This document shows, piece by piece, positions 1-7,237 of a stretch of DNA of 36,831 bases. Both the position numbers and the translations under genes were made by a program. The notes under the pieces were generated by a model. It was given only the letters and a program-made list of their open reading frames with translations. It was not told where the DNA came from and made no database searches. The stretch's first letter is position 1, and every line of letters starts with the position of its first letter. Source of the stretch: RGIG2041 sp045578865 (lineage in GTDB: Bacteria > Bacillota > Clostridia > UBA1381 > UMGS1253); contig JAZNLB010000028.1 of assembly GCA_045578865.1 (NCBI GenBank), positions 1 to 36,831 on the forward strand, read 5' to 3'.

Positions 1-4
1 AGTA

Positions 5-33
5 TTGACTTATACTCAAAGATTGAGTATAAT
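5..33 (+). promoter_or_regulatory. Sigma-A promoter with embedded inverted-repeat operator
   Basis: TTGACT (5-10) and TATAAT (28-33) are separated by exactly 17 bp, a near-consensus vegetative promoter for the gene at 68. A perfect 9-bp inverted repeat, TTATACTCA (10-18) and TGAGTATAA (24-32), with a 5-bp spacer fills the spacer and covers most of the -10. That position is typical of a repressor operator; the repressor is unknown. Confidence 0.8.
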
Positions 34-67
34 TGTGTTAAGATTAAATATCAGGAGGTAAAACAAA

Positions 68-769
68 ATGAAGAAAAGATTACAAGGATTAGTTGCAGGA
101 TTACTGATTGGTGCAACTGTAACAGGTGGTGTTGTATTTGCCGCAAATACTACAACTCTTTATGATGTTATTGCAAACGGAGTGAAAATTGTTGTTGATG
201 GTCAAAAGCTTAATCCAACTGATGTAAACGGCAATAAGGTTGAACCTATTATCTATAATGGCACAACATATTTACCTGTCAGAGCAGTTGCAAATGCTAT
301 AGGTAAACCTGTATATTGGGATGGACCGAATTTTACTGTTTATCTTGGTGATATGAACGGAAATTTGGAATATCCGACTGAAGAATTAAGCTGTGAAGGA
401 AATATAGGTGATGATTGGGATGATACAAGCGATCTTAAGGATAATCTTGGAAACATATATTCAAGAGGAATAAATCCATATTATGGAGGTGATACTTTTG
501 AGAAAATTTTAAATATGAAATATTCAAGATTTAAAGGAACAATATATGTTACAGATGGTACAGACAGCGATCAAACAGTTCAGTTTGCTATAAAAACTGA
601 CGGAAAGACAGTTTTTACATCACCTGAAATTACAAAAAAATCACAACCAATTGACTTTGATATCGATGTATCTGGCTGTTATGATTTACAAATAGTATTT
701 ACTAAAAATAGTAGTAGTTGGGATATGGTTACTTGGGCTAAAATTGGAAATGGCGGATTTTATCAATAA
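68..769 (+). CDS. Secreted copper-amine-oxidase-like stalk domain protein with NPCBM-like C-terminus
   Basis: This is a predicted exported 233-residue protein. Residues 1-26 form a signal peptide (MKKR followed by a hydrophobic core ending in VFA). Residues ~30-95 resemble the copper amine oxidase N-terminal/stalk domain common in Clostridia surface proteins, with the diagnostic YLPVRAVANAIG stretch. Despite its name, this domain alone is not an oxidase. Residues ~110-233 look like an NPCBM/NEW2-type beta-sandwich (glycan-binding class), judged from the pattern ending in VTWAKIGNG; this part is less certain. The start is fixed by AGGAGG at 53-58. The gene is clearly more AT-rich than everything after position ~900 and is transcribed alone, which may mean recent acquisition. 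The exact role is unknown; cell-surface or glycan binding is inferred. Confidence 0.75.
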   Translation: MKKRLQGLVAGLLIGATVTGGVVFAANTTTLYDVIANGVKIVVDGQKLNPTDVNGNKVEPIIYNGTTYLPVRAVANAIGKPVYWDGPNFTVYLGDMNGNLEYPTEELSCEGNIGDDWDDTSDLKDNLGNIYSRGINPYYGGDTFEKILNMKYSRFKGTIYVTDGTDSDQTVQFAIKTDGKTVFTSPEITKKSQPIDFDIDVSGCYDLQIVFTKNSSSWDMVTWAKIGNGGFYQ

Positions 770-793
770 TCTGTCCGGTACTGTAACAAGCAG

Positions 794-857
794 GGAAAAT
801 GTATAGCATTTTCCGAAACATTTAGGATAATCAACGGAACGACACATAGGTCGTTCC
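794..857. repeat. Two adjacent short hairpins (possible interspersed repeat unit)
   Basis: GGAAAATG (794-801) pairs with CATTTTCC (807-814), and GGAACGAC (836-843) pairs with GTCGTTCC (850-857). Together with the terminator at 865 they give three consecutive hairpins in about 110 bp between convergent genes. The second resembles short dyad elements scattered through some Clostridia genomes; this is from memory and no second copy was noticed in this window. Confidence 0.45.
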
Positions 858-864
858 CTACGAT

Positions 865-900
865 AAAAGGCAGAAACGATTGATTTCGTTTCTGCCTTTT
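865..900. terminator. Bidirectional rho-independent terminator
   Basis: A perfect 15-bp stem (865-879 with 886-900) with a 6-nt loop begins with AAAA and ends with TTTT, so it can work for both convergent genes (68-769 plus, 952-1575 minus). Confidence 0.85.
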
Positions 901-951
901 AACTTTACTATCCTTTAGAGTACATCTCATAAGAAGTGCGTTTTGTTTGTT

Positions 952-1575
952 TTAAAAATCGTAATTGACCAACACAACCCAAATGACAATAATAACCACC
1001 AATTTAATCGGAAGCGGCCAGCCCATGTTTTTCGCACGCAGGATACCGATGCTGGCAAGTGCACCGATTGCAAAACAAATCAACTTAAAAATTGCGCCGC
1101 TTGTGATGAAACTCCATACGGTATCGCCGACTAAACTGTACAAGACTGCGATGATAATAATTGCCAAAATCACCTTGCCTGTACCTGCGTTAAAAAGACC
1201 TTTTAAGCCGTTTTTGCGAATGTTCGGGTCCTGACCTCGGTTATGTATCTGATTGCCGTAATGTTTAAATTGACCGAGCAGGGAATAGGGTTCTTTTGTA
1301 TTGTCGCGATAGTCCGGCTTCTGGCGTACAAGATGGCTCTCGTTTAAACCAAAGGAGTACAAGAGGTTTTTGTTTTGACGCAAAATGTCAACGGTGTAGT
1401 TTGCGCTTCCGTAAAAATTGTTGTCACGATAGTTGCCGTTTTGTCTGTTTCGTAACTGTATGTTGTTTTGGCGCAGCCATCTGGAAAAGCGTTGTTCCAA
1501 ATCAGCAACATTTTTACATCTTCTTGCTAAGCCTGTTTGGCTGAATTCAATTAAAAGTTGTTCCTTGTTTGCCAT
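952..1575 (-). CDS. Hypothetical membrane protein
   Basis: I do not recognise a family. The 207-residue product has a polar, basic N-terminal half (to ~residue 125) rich in Asn, Arg and Gln, followed by about three hydrophobic segments (starting near VILAIIIIAVLYSLV, then LICFAIGALASIGIL, then LVVIIVIWVVLV at the C-terminus). The N-terminal part is therefore probably cytoplasmic or an interaction domain anchored by a C-terminal membrane bundle. The start MANKEQ is preferred over an upstream in-frame ATG (1606-1608) because AAGAAGG lies about 9 nt before it. It has its own promoter (1613-1640) and converges on the gene at 68. No functional inference can be made from its neighbours. Confidence 0.65.
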   Translation of the reverse strand: MANKEQLLIEFSQTGLARRCKNVADLEQRFSRWLRQNNIQLRNRQNGNYRDNNFYGSANYTVDILRQNKNLLYSFGLNESHLVRQKPDYRDNTKEPYSLLGQFKHYGNQIHNRGQDPNIRKNGLKGLFNAGTGKVILAIIIIAVLYSLVGDTVWSFITSGAIFKLICFAIGALASIGILRAKNMGWPLPIKLVVIIVIWVVLVNYDF

Positions 1576-1612
1576 ATATATATGCCTTCTTTCAGATAAT
1601 ATTAGCAAAATC

Positions 1613-1640
1613 AGTATACCACAGTTTGCGATGTTTGTAA
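1613..1640 (-). promoter_or_regulatory. Probable promoter for the membrane protein gene
   Basis: On the minus strand TTACAA (1635-1640) is followed after 16 bp by TATACT (1613-1618), the latter preceded by TGG as an extended -10. It lies about 40 bases upstream of the chosen start. Confidence 0.55.
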
Positions 1641-1772
1641 ATAGAGCGCGTTTTATAGATGAAAGAAAGGCTGTTGCATTTCAAAAAAAGTCGGCATATG
1701 GAAATATGAAGCATTTTATTGAGTTTTTACAAAAAAAGTACAGCTACTAAATTGATAGCTGTCAAACTGTCG

Positions 1773-1809
1773 AAACCCCTTCTTTGTTTAAGGAAAAGAA
1801 GGAGTTTTT
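1773..1809. terminator. Possible second terminator hairpin beyond the tRNA
   Basis: An 8-bp stem CCTTCTTT/AAAGAAGG is extended by AAAC/GTTT across a mismatch and followed on the plus strand by a T run. No plus-strand gene reads into it, so it may be a back-up stop for the tRNA transcript or a relic. Confidence 0.35.
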
Positions 1810-1821
1810 CTGTACAAAATC

Positions 1822-1861
1822 AAATCCGAACCCTTCGCCGATTGGTACAAGGTTCGGATTT
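1822..1861 (-). terminator. Terminator downstream of tRNA-Leu
   Basis: On the minus strand an 11-bp stem (AAATCCGAACC with GGTTCGGATTT) starts about ten bases after the CCA end of the tRNA and is followed by a short U-rich tract (GATTTTGT). Confidence 0.75.
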
Positions 1862-1870
1862 CTACTGTTA

Positions 1871-1957
1871 TGGTGCGGATAACAGGACTTGAACCTGCAA
1901 GGAGTTGCCTCCACATGGACCTGAACCATGCGCGTCTGCCAATTCCGCCATATCCGC
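1871..1957 (-). tRNA. tRNA-Leu (anticodon CAG)
   Basis: This is an 87-nt class II tRNA. The acceptor stem GCGGATA/TATCCGC is closed, with discriminator A and an encoded CCA. The D-arm region reads TGGCGGAATTGGCAGACGCG, as in tRNA-Leu. The anticodon stem CATGG/CCATG presents the loop TTCAGGT, giving anticodon CAG, which reads CUG. A long variable arm (GTGGAGGCAACTCC) and the T-arm GCAGGTTCAAGTCCTGT complete it. It has its own promoter and terminator. Confidence 0.96.
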
Positions 1958-1981
1958 ATATTTAGATTTGCAACGAAAACA

Positions 1982-2010
1982 ATTTTAACATAAAAAGCAT
2001 TGTAAGTCAA
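1982..2010 (-). promoter_or_regulatory. Promoter of tRNA-Leu
   Basis: On the minus strand TTGACT (2005-2010), a 17-bp spacer and TAAAAT (1982-1987) lie about 25 bases before the mature 5' end. Confidence 0.75.
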
Positions 2011-2036
2011 GTTATTTATAGAAATATTTACGCAAT

Positions 2037-2062
2037 AAAAAATCCGCCTGAGGCGGAGTTTT
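2037..2062 (-). terminator. Terminator of rnpB
   Basis: The minus-strand stem TCCGCC/GGCGGA (2043-2048 with 2052-2057) has a 3-nt loop and is followed by six T. It begins just beyond the 3' end of the RNase P RNA. T runs flank it on both strands. Confidence 0.85.
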
Positions 2063-2073
2063 TTTAAAAATAC

Positions 2074-2420
2074 GAGTAAACCTGTAAGCCGGGTTCTGTC
2101 TTGAATGGTTATCTATCTTGTCTGCATGTTACCATGCAGCTTAAGCCACCTACATCGAAGGAGCGCCGGGCAGGCTTAATTCCTTCCTTGCGTGGTGTTG
2201 CTTCGGGTGGGGTTTACATCAGCCGCCGGTTACCCGGAAGCCGGGTGAGCTCTTACCTCGCCTTTCCATCCTTACCTGCTTAAAGCAGGCGGTATCTTTC
2301 TGTTGCACTCTCCCTGAAGTCGCCTTCGCCGGATGTTATCCGGCACCCTTGCCCTGTGAAGCCCGGACTTTCCTCAGATGCGGCCTCTCGGCACTACACC
2401 CGCAACCATCCGGTTTACTC
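2074..2420 (-). ncRNA. rnpB: RNase P RNA (class A)
   Basis: This is the catalytic RNA of ribonuclease P, which removes 5' leaders from pre-tRNAs. Reading the minus strand, the conserved blocks appear in order: GAGGAAAGTCCGGGCT near the 5' end, then AGAGTGCAACAGAAAGATA, GGATGGAAAGGCGAGGTAAG, and GACAGAACCCGGCTTA near the 3' end. The terminal helix P1 pairs GAGTAAACC with GGTTTACTC, which fixes the ends to within a few bases. The length of ~347 nt fits the bacterial ancestral type. It has its own promoter and terminator, lies beside a tRNA-Leu gene, and is downstream of ftsK. Confidence 0.96.
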
Positions 2421-2427
2421 AAAAGAC

Positions 2428-2456
2428 ATCATATCACAGAAAATTGTATTCGTCAA
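2428..2456 (-). promoter_or_regulatory. Promoter of rnpB
   Basis: On the minus strand TTGACG (2451-2456), a 17-bp spacer and TATGAT (2428-2433) place the transcription start a few bases from the P1 helix of rnpB. Confidence 0.8.
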
Positions 2457-2520
2457 TCATAACCTTTGGTCATTGTATTGGGTTAAACCGGAATGCCTCA
2501 AAGGAAGTTATATCCTACAT

Positions 2521-2558
2521 AAAAATCTGCATTATACCCTTGTATAATGCAGATTTTT
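2521..2558 (-). terminator. Terminator after ftsK
   Basis: A perfect 16-bp stem (2521-2536 with 2543-2558) with AAAAA on one side and TTTTT on the other starts about ten bases past the ftsK stop codon. Confidence 0.88.
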
Positions 2559-2566
2559 ATGTAATT

Positions 2567-5050
2567 TTATTCTTCTCCAAACAATTCGTCCGAAGAAACA
2601 AGCACATTTCTCGGTTTACTGCCGTCAGGTCCTGAAATGATGCCGCGCGCTTCCATTTGGTCGATGATGCGTCCTGCGCGTGCGTAGCCTACGCCCAAAC
2701 GGCGCTGAATCATCGAGGTGGAAATAGAGCCGGATGCAATGGCAATTTCGATAGCCTTTGGCAACAGTTCGTCACCATCTTCCATATCTTCTGGCGCAGC
2801 GCTACCGGAACTTGCGTTAATCTTTTCGGTGATATCTTCATCATAGCGTGCCTTGGAGGTGTCCTTGACGAATTCTACAATGCTTTCTACTTCCTTGTCG
2901 GAGATAAATGCGCCTTGCAGTCTGGTTGGCTTGGATGCACCGAACGGCATAAAGAGCATATCGCCTTTGCCGAGTAGTTTTTCAGCACCCATCGAGTCTA
3001 AAATAGTACGACTGTCGATTTGACTCGATACAGCAAATGCTATTCTCGTCGGGATATTTGCTTTAATAACACCCGTGATGACATTTACTGACGGGCGTTG
3101 TGTTGCAATAATTAAGTACATGCCGGCCGCACGCGCCATCTGGGCCAGTCGGCAAATGGAGTCTTCTATTTCTTTTGGTGCGACCATCATTAAGTCTGCA
3201 AGTTCGTCAATAATGATAACGATTTGCGGTAGTTTTGGCTCGCCGTCGAGTTCTAAAACTTCGTTGTAGCCTGCCAGGTCACGAACGCCGCTTTTTGCAA
3301 ACAGGTTATAGCGTCGCGTCATTTCGCTTACGGCCCACGCAAGCGCACCGGAGGCTTTTTTAGGGTCAGTTACAACCGGAATGAGCAGGTGGGGGATGTC
3401 ATTATAGACACCGAGTTCCACGACTTTTGGGTCAATCATCATCAGTTTGACTTCATTTGGGTCTGCTTTATATAAAATACTGGTGATAATTGAGTTGATA
3501 CATACCGACTTACCGGAACCCGTAGCACCGGCAATGAGAGCATGTGGGAACTTAGCGATATCGGCAATGACGGGATTGCCGGTAATATCCATACCAAGCG
3601 CAACAGCAAGTTTGGATTTAGCGTTTTTAAACTCATCCGTTTCAATTGTTTCGCGTAGCGTTACCATCGAAACTTCTTTGTTCGGGATTTCGATACCGAT
3701 AGCGGCTTTGCCCGGTATTGGTGCTTCGATACGAACGGCGGATGCGGCGAGGTTTAGCGCGATATCATCAGAGAGATTGGTGATTTTGCTTACCTTAACG
3801 CCGACGCTTGGTTGCAATTCGTAGCGCGTAACTGCAGGGCCACGGCTAACTTGCAGTAATTTTACATCTACGCCAAAACTTTTTAGTGTATCTACGAGGT
3901 GCAGTGCAGTTTCCCTTAACTCCTCGCGTGTATCACTGCGTTTTTTGTTGTCCGCACTTTTCATCAATGTTGTAGGCGGAAAACGGTACGGAATGGGCAG
4001 ATATTTTGCATTTTCGTCTAATTGATTACGCAGATCAGCCTCTTCTTCAGGAGAAAGAGACTCGACTTTTTCTGCGGTGTTGTTACTGAATTGGTTGGAC
4101 TGTGCTTCCTGTCGCATCAGGTCTTCGGCAGACAATACTTCTTCAGACTCCGCGGTCTTTTTAGAAAAGTTTTTATTGATTTTGCTATCGGCTTCATCCT
4201 GGGCTTGCAGTTTTTCCGCAATCGGGTCAAAAACCGGAATATCATCAAAATCGGAGTCTAAACTATCTGCAAGATTTGCCTCTGCTTCATCAATTCGTTT
4301 TCCGCGTTTGCTTTTTTTCTTCTTATCCTTTGTTATAGGTTGGCCATCTTCGTCAAACAGATCTAAGTCAATGGAATCCTGTTTGAGCGGCACTAAGCCG
4401 TCTACGGCCTCGCGTGCACGCTTACCGGCTTCATAACTGTCCTTGCTGCTGATGGTTTTCGCTTCGCTGGCTGTTGATTTGAAAAAGCCAATCAAAAAGC
4501 GAATGGGAGCAAATTTAAAAGTGAAGATACATATGATTATTAGCAAAACACCATAAATGAGTGCACTAATCGCCGTGCCGGTCAAAGTTACCAGCCAGTT
4601 GCTGATGAGCGCTCCGAGTGCGCCGCCGCCGATATGTGCATCTGCACCGTCAATAAATGCCGCCGGAACGGTTATGGTCATATCCATCGAAGAAAAAATC
4701 TGAAAGAGCGCTGACAAGTTGAGTAAAAGCACGCCGCCTAGGGAAGTTTTTAAGGCCATGCGTTTATAATTTCTGCGAACAATCAAATACACGCCGAGTA
4801 ATAACGGCATAAAGGGGAGTGCTTTTGCCGGAGAGCCGAACAGACCGCAAAACAGTTTGTCTATCCAATCACCGAGCACGCTGCCGTAGTCGGAATAAAA
4901 GCAAATGCCGAGTATGATGGTAAGTAAAAACAGACTGATAATCCAGCCCCACAGTTTCAGACCGCTTGCTTGTTCGTTTGTTGTCTGTTTCGCTTTTTTA
5001 TCGGTGGATTTTTCTGTTGTTTTTTTCTTTTTGCTTGTTTTTTCTGCCAT
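2567..5050 (-). CDS. ftsK: DNA translocase FtsK/SpoIIIE family
   Basis: This is a membrane-anchored ATP-driven DNA pump that clears chromosomal DNA from the division or sporulation septum. The 827-residue protein starts with a Lys/Thr-rich tail, then has about four membrane segments (residues ~33-185), a charged low-complexity linker (~190-350) and the RecA-like motor. The motor has Walker A GATGSGKS (~507-515) and Walker B IIIIDELADLMM (~610). The C-terminal ~70 residues carry the winged-helix gamma domain (TSMIQRRLGVGYARAGRIID) that reads KOPS/SRS sequences. AAGGAG lies 8 nt before the ATG. A 55-bp gap separates it from the upstream YycH-like gene, so co-transcription is likely. Whether it acts as FtsK or SpoIIIE cannot be told from sequence alone. 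Confidence 0.95.
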   Translation of the reverse strand: MAEKTSKKKKTTEKSTDKKAKQTTNEQASGLKLWGWIISLFLLTIILGICFYSDYGSVLGDWIDKLFCGLFGSPAKALPFMPLLLGVYLIVRRNYKRMALKTSLGGVLLLNLSALFQIFSSMDMTITVPAAFIDGADAHIGGGALGALISNWLVTLTGTAISALIYGVLLIIICIFTFKFAPIRFLIGFFKSTASEAKTISSKDSYEAGKRAREAVDGLVPLKQDSIDLDLFDEDGQPITKDKKKKSKRGKRIDEAEANLADSLDSDFDDIPVFDPIAEKLQAQDEADSKINKNFSKKTAESEEVLSAEDLMRQEAQSNQFSNNTAEKVESLSPEEEADLRNQLDENAKYLPIPYRFPPTTLMKSADNKKRSDTREELRETALHLVDTLKSFGVDVKLLQVSRGPAVTRYELQPSVGVKVSKITNLSDDIALNLAASAVRIEAPIPGKAAIGIEIPNKEVSMVTLRETIETDEFKNAKSKLAVALGMDITGNPVIADIAKFPHALIAGATGSGKSVCINSIITSILYKADPNEVKLMMIDPKVVELGVYNDIPHLLIPVVTDPKKASGALAWAVSEMTRRYNLFAKSGVRDLAGYNEVLELDGEPKLPQIVIIIDELADLMMVAPKEIEDSICRLAQMARAAGMYLIIATQRPSVNVITGVIKANIPTRIAFAVSSQIDSRTILDSMGAEKLLGKGDMLFMPFGASKPTRLQGAFISDKEVESIVEFVKDTSKARYDEDITEKINASSGSAAPEDMEDGDELLPKAIEIAIASGSISTSMIQRRLGVGYARAGRIIDQMEARGIISGPDGSKPRNVLVSSDELFGEE

Positions 5051-5105
5051 AAGTGTTGCTCCTTATTGTGAATGTGTATAGTGCGCGCCCGGCGCTTTTA
5101 TGTTT

Positions 5106-6536
5106 TTAAAATGTACGCATCGGCTTTAACTTGGCATCATTTTCCAGTTGAATAAACCATGTTGGTTTTAAAATACCGGTTGCATCATCGTGATAGCCGA
5201 TAAACATATTTTCGATCTTTTTATTTTCCGTTTCTGTTTCCATTGCGGCAAATATTTTGTCTACCGCAACATAGCTTGAGGGCAGTAATGTTACTTCTTG
5301 CGTAGGCTCGTATTTACGAATAAACAGGGTACAACGCTGCACATAACCATCCTGAATTTCAATATCGGCAGCATGTCCGCCGTTTAAATCCGTTAATATT
5401 TTTGTGCCGTTGAGACTGTAGTCTAGACAGATGTTATTATTTGTACCTGTTGCAGAAAATGCACTTATGTACAGCTGTGGAGAAGTATCGGAAAAAACGG
5501 AATAAACATTATAAGCGAGTTCAACCGCTTTGCGTGCATTGGCAGCTGCATTTGCATTTGGTGTATCGAAAAGAGCAAAGCCCTTTTGTCCTGCTGCTGC
5601 GGTATATTCAACAAGGCCGTTTTTGGAAATCTTCAATGTGGCATGATTTTGTAAGTAAATAATATTTTCTTCCGCATCGGTATATTTTTTTGCTGTTTTT
5701 GGATTCATGGAAAAACAGTGCAAAAGCGCCTCTGCGTCATTTTGATTCCATAAACGCTCGTTGTTTTCATAGATGAGGTTGGTTGCGCTGATTTGCGATA
5801 AAGTCGTTTCGCTTTCCGTTAACAGAAGATAGGAATTAAATAAAACTTCCCCCATACTGCCAGTGGGTGTGTCTGCGCCAATGAAAAAAGAAAAACGATT
5901 GTCCGGTGTAACATATTCTTTCAAACTGTTTAATAGGTCCGTTAAATCACCTTTGGGTTGCGTTGTGGATATTTTCACATAACGGTCCTTGCCGTCGCGC
6001 AGATATACGGAAATGTTGCTTACGAGATTGCCTTCTGCGGTGATGATGGCATAACGAATACTCGGCAGGACGGAAACCAATTCAGCCTGTTCGGAAACGC
6101 CGCTGAACGCACAAAATACATCACTTGGAATTTCTGCGCCGTAGTCTAAGAAGAAACCGTTGTTAAACAGTGCATTTTTCCATGTGGCTTCGTCTACCGT
6201 CGACAAATATTTTTGCGGATGTGTAAGTGCGGAGGCGAGGGTAGAATCGCAAAAAGCACGCGCAGGCAAGTAGTTTTCGTTTGCGCTGGTCAGGGCGCAA
6301 CTTGCATGGTCAGAATTTTTAACTGTGTACGCTACAATGTGTGCGGGAAATAAAATGTTTTTCGAGTTCTGCTCGGCGTGTTGAGAAAACAGGGATGTAA
6401 ACCTTTTTTCGAGCCCTGAAAAAAAGTGCACCCCATCGGGCCACAGATTTTCATTTAGCCAGATGTTGCAGGTAAGCAACAAACTGGAAATCACGAGAGC
6501 AACCAATATTATACTTTTGATGCGTTCTTTTTTCAT
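5106..6536 (-). CDS. YycH-like membrane-anchored protein
   Basis: The 476-residue product has a single N-terminal membrane anchor (IKSIILVALVISSLLLTCNIW, residues ~7-27) and a large extracytoplasmic domain. The N-terminal layout (basic start, anchor, then NIWxNExLWPDG) and the C-terminal part (FIGYHDDATGILKPTWFIQL) resemble YycH/YycI proteins, which in Bacillus bind and restrain the WalK (YycG) histidine kinase that controls cell-wall turnover. No walK/walR genes are in the window, so a link to wall homeostasis is an inference from family resemblance only. The RBS AAGGA is 7 nt before the ATG. It lies upstream of ftsK and downstream of a small secreted-protein gene that ends in a terminator, so its own promoter is not obvious. 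Confidence 0.55.
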   Translation of the reverse strand: MKKERIKSIILVALVISSLLLTCNIWLNENLWPDGVHFFSGLEKRFTSLFSQHAEQNSKNILFPAHIVAYTVKNSDHASCALTSANENYLPARAFCDSTLASALTHPQKYLSTVDEATWKNALFNNGFFLDYGAEIPSDVFCAFSGVSEQAELVSVLPSIRYAIITAEGNLVSNISVYLRDGKDRYVKISTTQPKGDLTDLLNSLKEYVTPDNRFSFFIGADTPTGSMGEVLFNSYLLLTESETTLSQISATNLIYENNERLWNQNDAEALLHCFSMNPKTAKKYTDAEENIIYLQNHATLKISKNGLVEYTAAAGQKGFALFDTPNANAAANARKAVELAYNVYSVFSDTSPQLYISAFSATGTNNNICLDYSLNGTKILTDLNGGHAADIEIQDGYVQRCTLFIRKYEPTQEVTLLPSSYVAVDKIFAAMETETENKKIENMFIGYHDDATGILKPTWFIQLENDAKLKPMRTF

Positions 6537-6554
6537 AGCATAATCCTTGTTATT

Positions 6555-6587
6555 AAAAATACCGCAAAGATGCTTTGCGGTATTTTT
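6555..6587 (-). terminator. Terminator after the small secreted protein gene
   Basis: A perfect 15-bp stem with loop ATG (AAAAATACCGCAAAG with CTTTGCGGTATTTTT) begins 13 bases after the stop at 6600. It lies inside the 63-bp gap before the YycH-like gene, so that gene depends on read-through or an unseen promoter. Confidence 0.85.
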
Positions 6588-6599
6588 GTATTTCGTTGA

Positions 6600-7076
6600 T
6601 TACCAAGAGTAGGAGAACAAATCACCTACGGATAAGTTGTTGATTTTATCTAACTGCGTTTTGGAAAGACGGGTGATGTCAATTTTGATTACCTGACGCT
6701 CGTTTGCGTTTTCAGCATACAGAAGCATGGTGTTGCCGCCGTCAAGCAGTTCGATGGAAACAACATACACACCGCTTGCGCCAACTGTACTTGTCAGAAA
6801 ATATCCGTTTTGGAACACACGATAGAACTGACCATCCAACTTACTTTTGCGGTACACAGTTACATCAATGCCAGGCTTGCCGGCTGCGGTTACCGTGTAT
6901 GTGCGCTCCGATGTGGTTGCTTTTAAACTTGCCGGCTTTTTCACCGTTATCAAAGCATCGGTGTTGCCAATGTTGTAATCTTCACCGAGGATTGCAGGTG
7001 CTGCAAAAGCAGCAACAGACAAAAACGCGGTGAGTGCCAAAGTAAGACACAAAAGAACTGCAATTTTCTTTTTCAT
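6600..7076 (-). CDS. Small secreted protein of unknown function
   Basis: I do not recognise the family. The 158-residue product begins with a clear signal peptide (MKKKIAVLLCLTLALTAFLSVAAFAA, cleavage near residue 26). The mature part is about 130 residues with alternating beta-type patterns (TVTAAGKPGIDVTVYRKS, VYVVSIELLDGGNTMLLYAEN) and may be one small beta-sandwich, perhaps Ig-like. The start is chosen because GGAGGA lies 7 nt upstream; longer in-frame starts lack such a site. Its transcript carries an upstream 15-bp palindrome and it ends in a strong terminator, so it is probably monocistronic. A surface or secreted structural role is an inference. Confidence 0.7.
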   Translation of the reverse strand: MKKKIAVLLCLTLALTAFLSVAAFAAPAILGEDYNIGNTDALITVKKPASLKATTSERTYTVTAAGKPGIDVTVYRKSKLDGQFYRVFQNGYFLTSTVGASGVYVVSIELLDGGNTMLLYAENANERQVIKIDITRLSKTQLDKINNLSVGDLFSYSW

Positions 7077-7131
7077 TTTAAAATCCTCCATGTGTGCAAT
7101 AAAACGATACAAACACTCTGCGTTTTACACC

Positions 7132-7146
7132 TTGCACACTGTGCAA
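7132..7146 (-). promoter_or_regulatory. Palindrome in the leader of the small secreted protein gene
   Basis: TTGCACA C TGTGCAA is a perfect 7-bp inverted repeat about the central base, placed some 20-35 bases downstream of the presumed transcription start. Flanking GCGTTTTACAC and a near-complementary GTGCAAAATGC (with mismatches) could extend it into a longer hairpin. It may be an operator or an RNA element. Confidence 0.4.
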
Positions 7147-7173
7147 AATGCAGATAATAAACCTATCATATGT

Positions 7174-7202
7174 ATTATACTACAATCATTATAAACCATA
7201 AA
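7174..7202 (-). promoter_or_regulatory. Weak candidate promoter for the small secreted protein gene
   Basis: On the minus strand TATAAT (7174-7179) is perfect but the matching -35, TTTATG (7197-7202), is poor. Spacing is 17 bp. A second TATAAT lies nearby, so the exact choice is uncertain. Confidence 0.4.
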
Positions 7203-7237
7203 CATTACAAACACATTACAGAGGATTTACTGTTTGG

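Noticed and set aside
1762..2010. 82-codon open frame on the minus strand
   Set aside because: It is translation through tRNA-Leu and its terminator.
2101..2635. Open frames on the plus strand across 2101-2635
   Set aside because: They lie antisense to rnpB and to the end of ftsK and have no ribosome binding sites.
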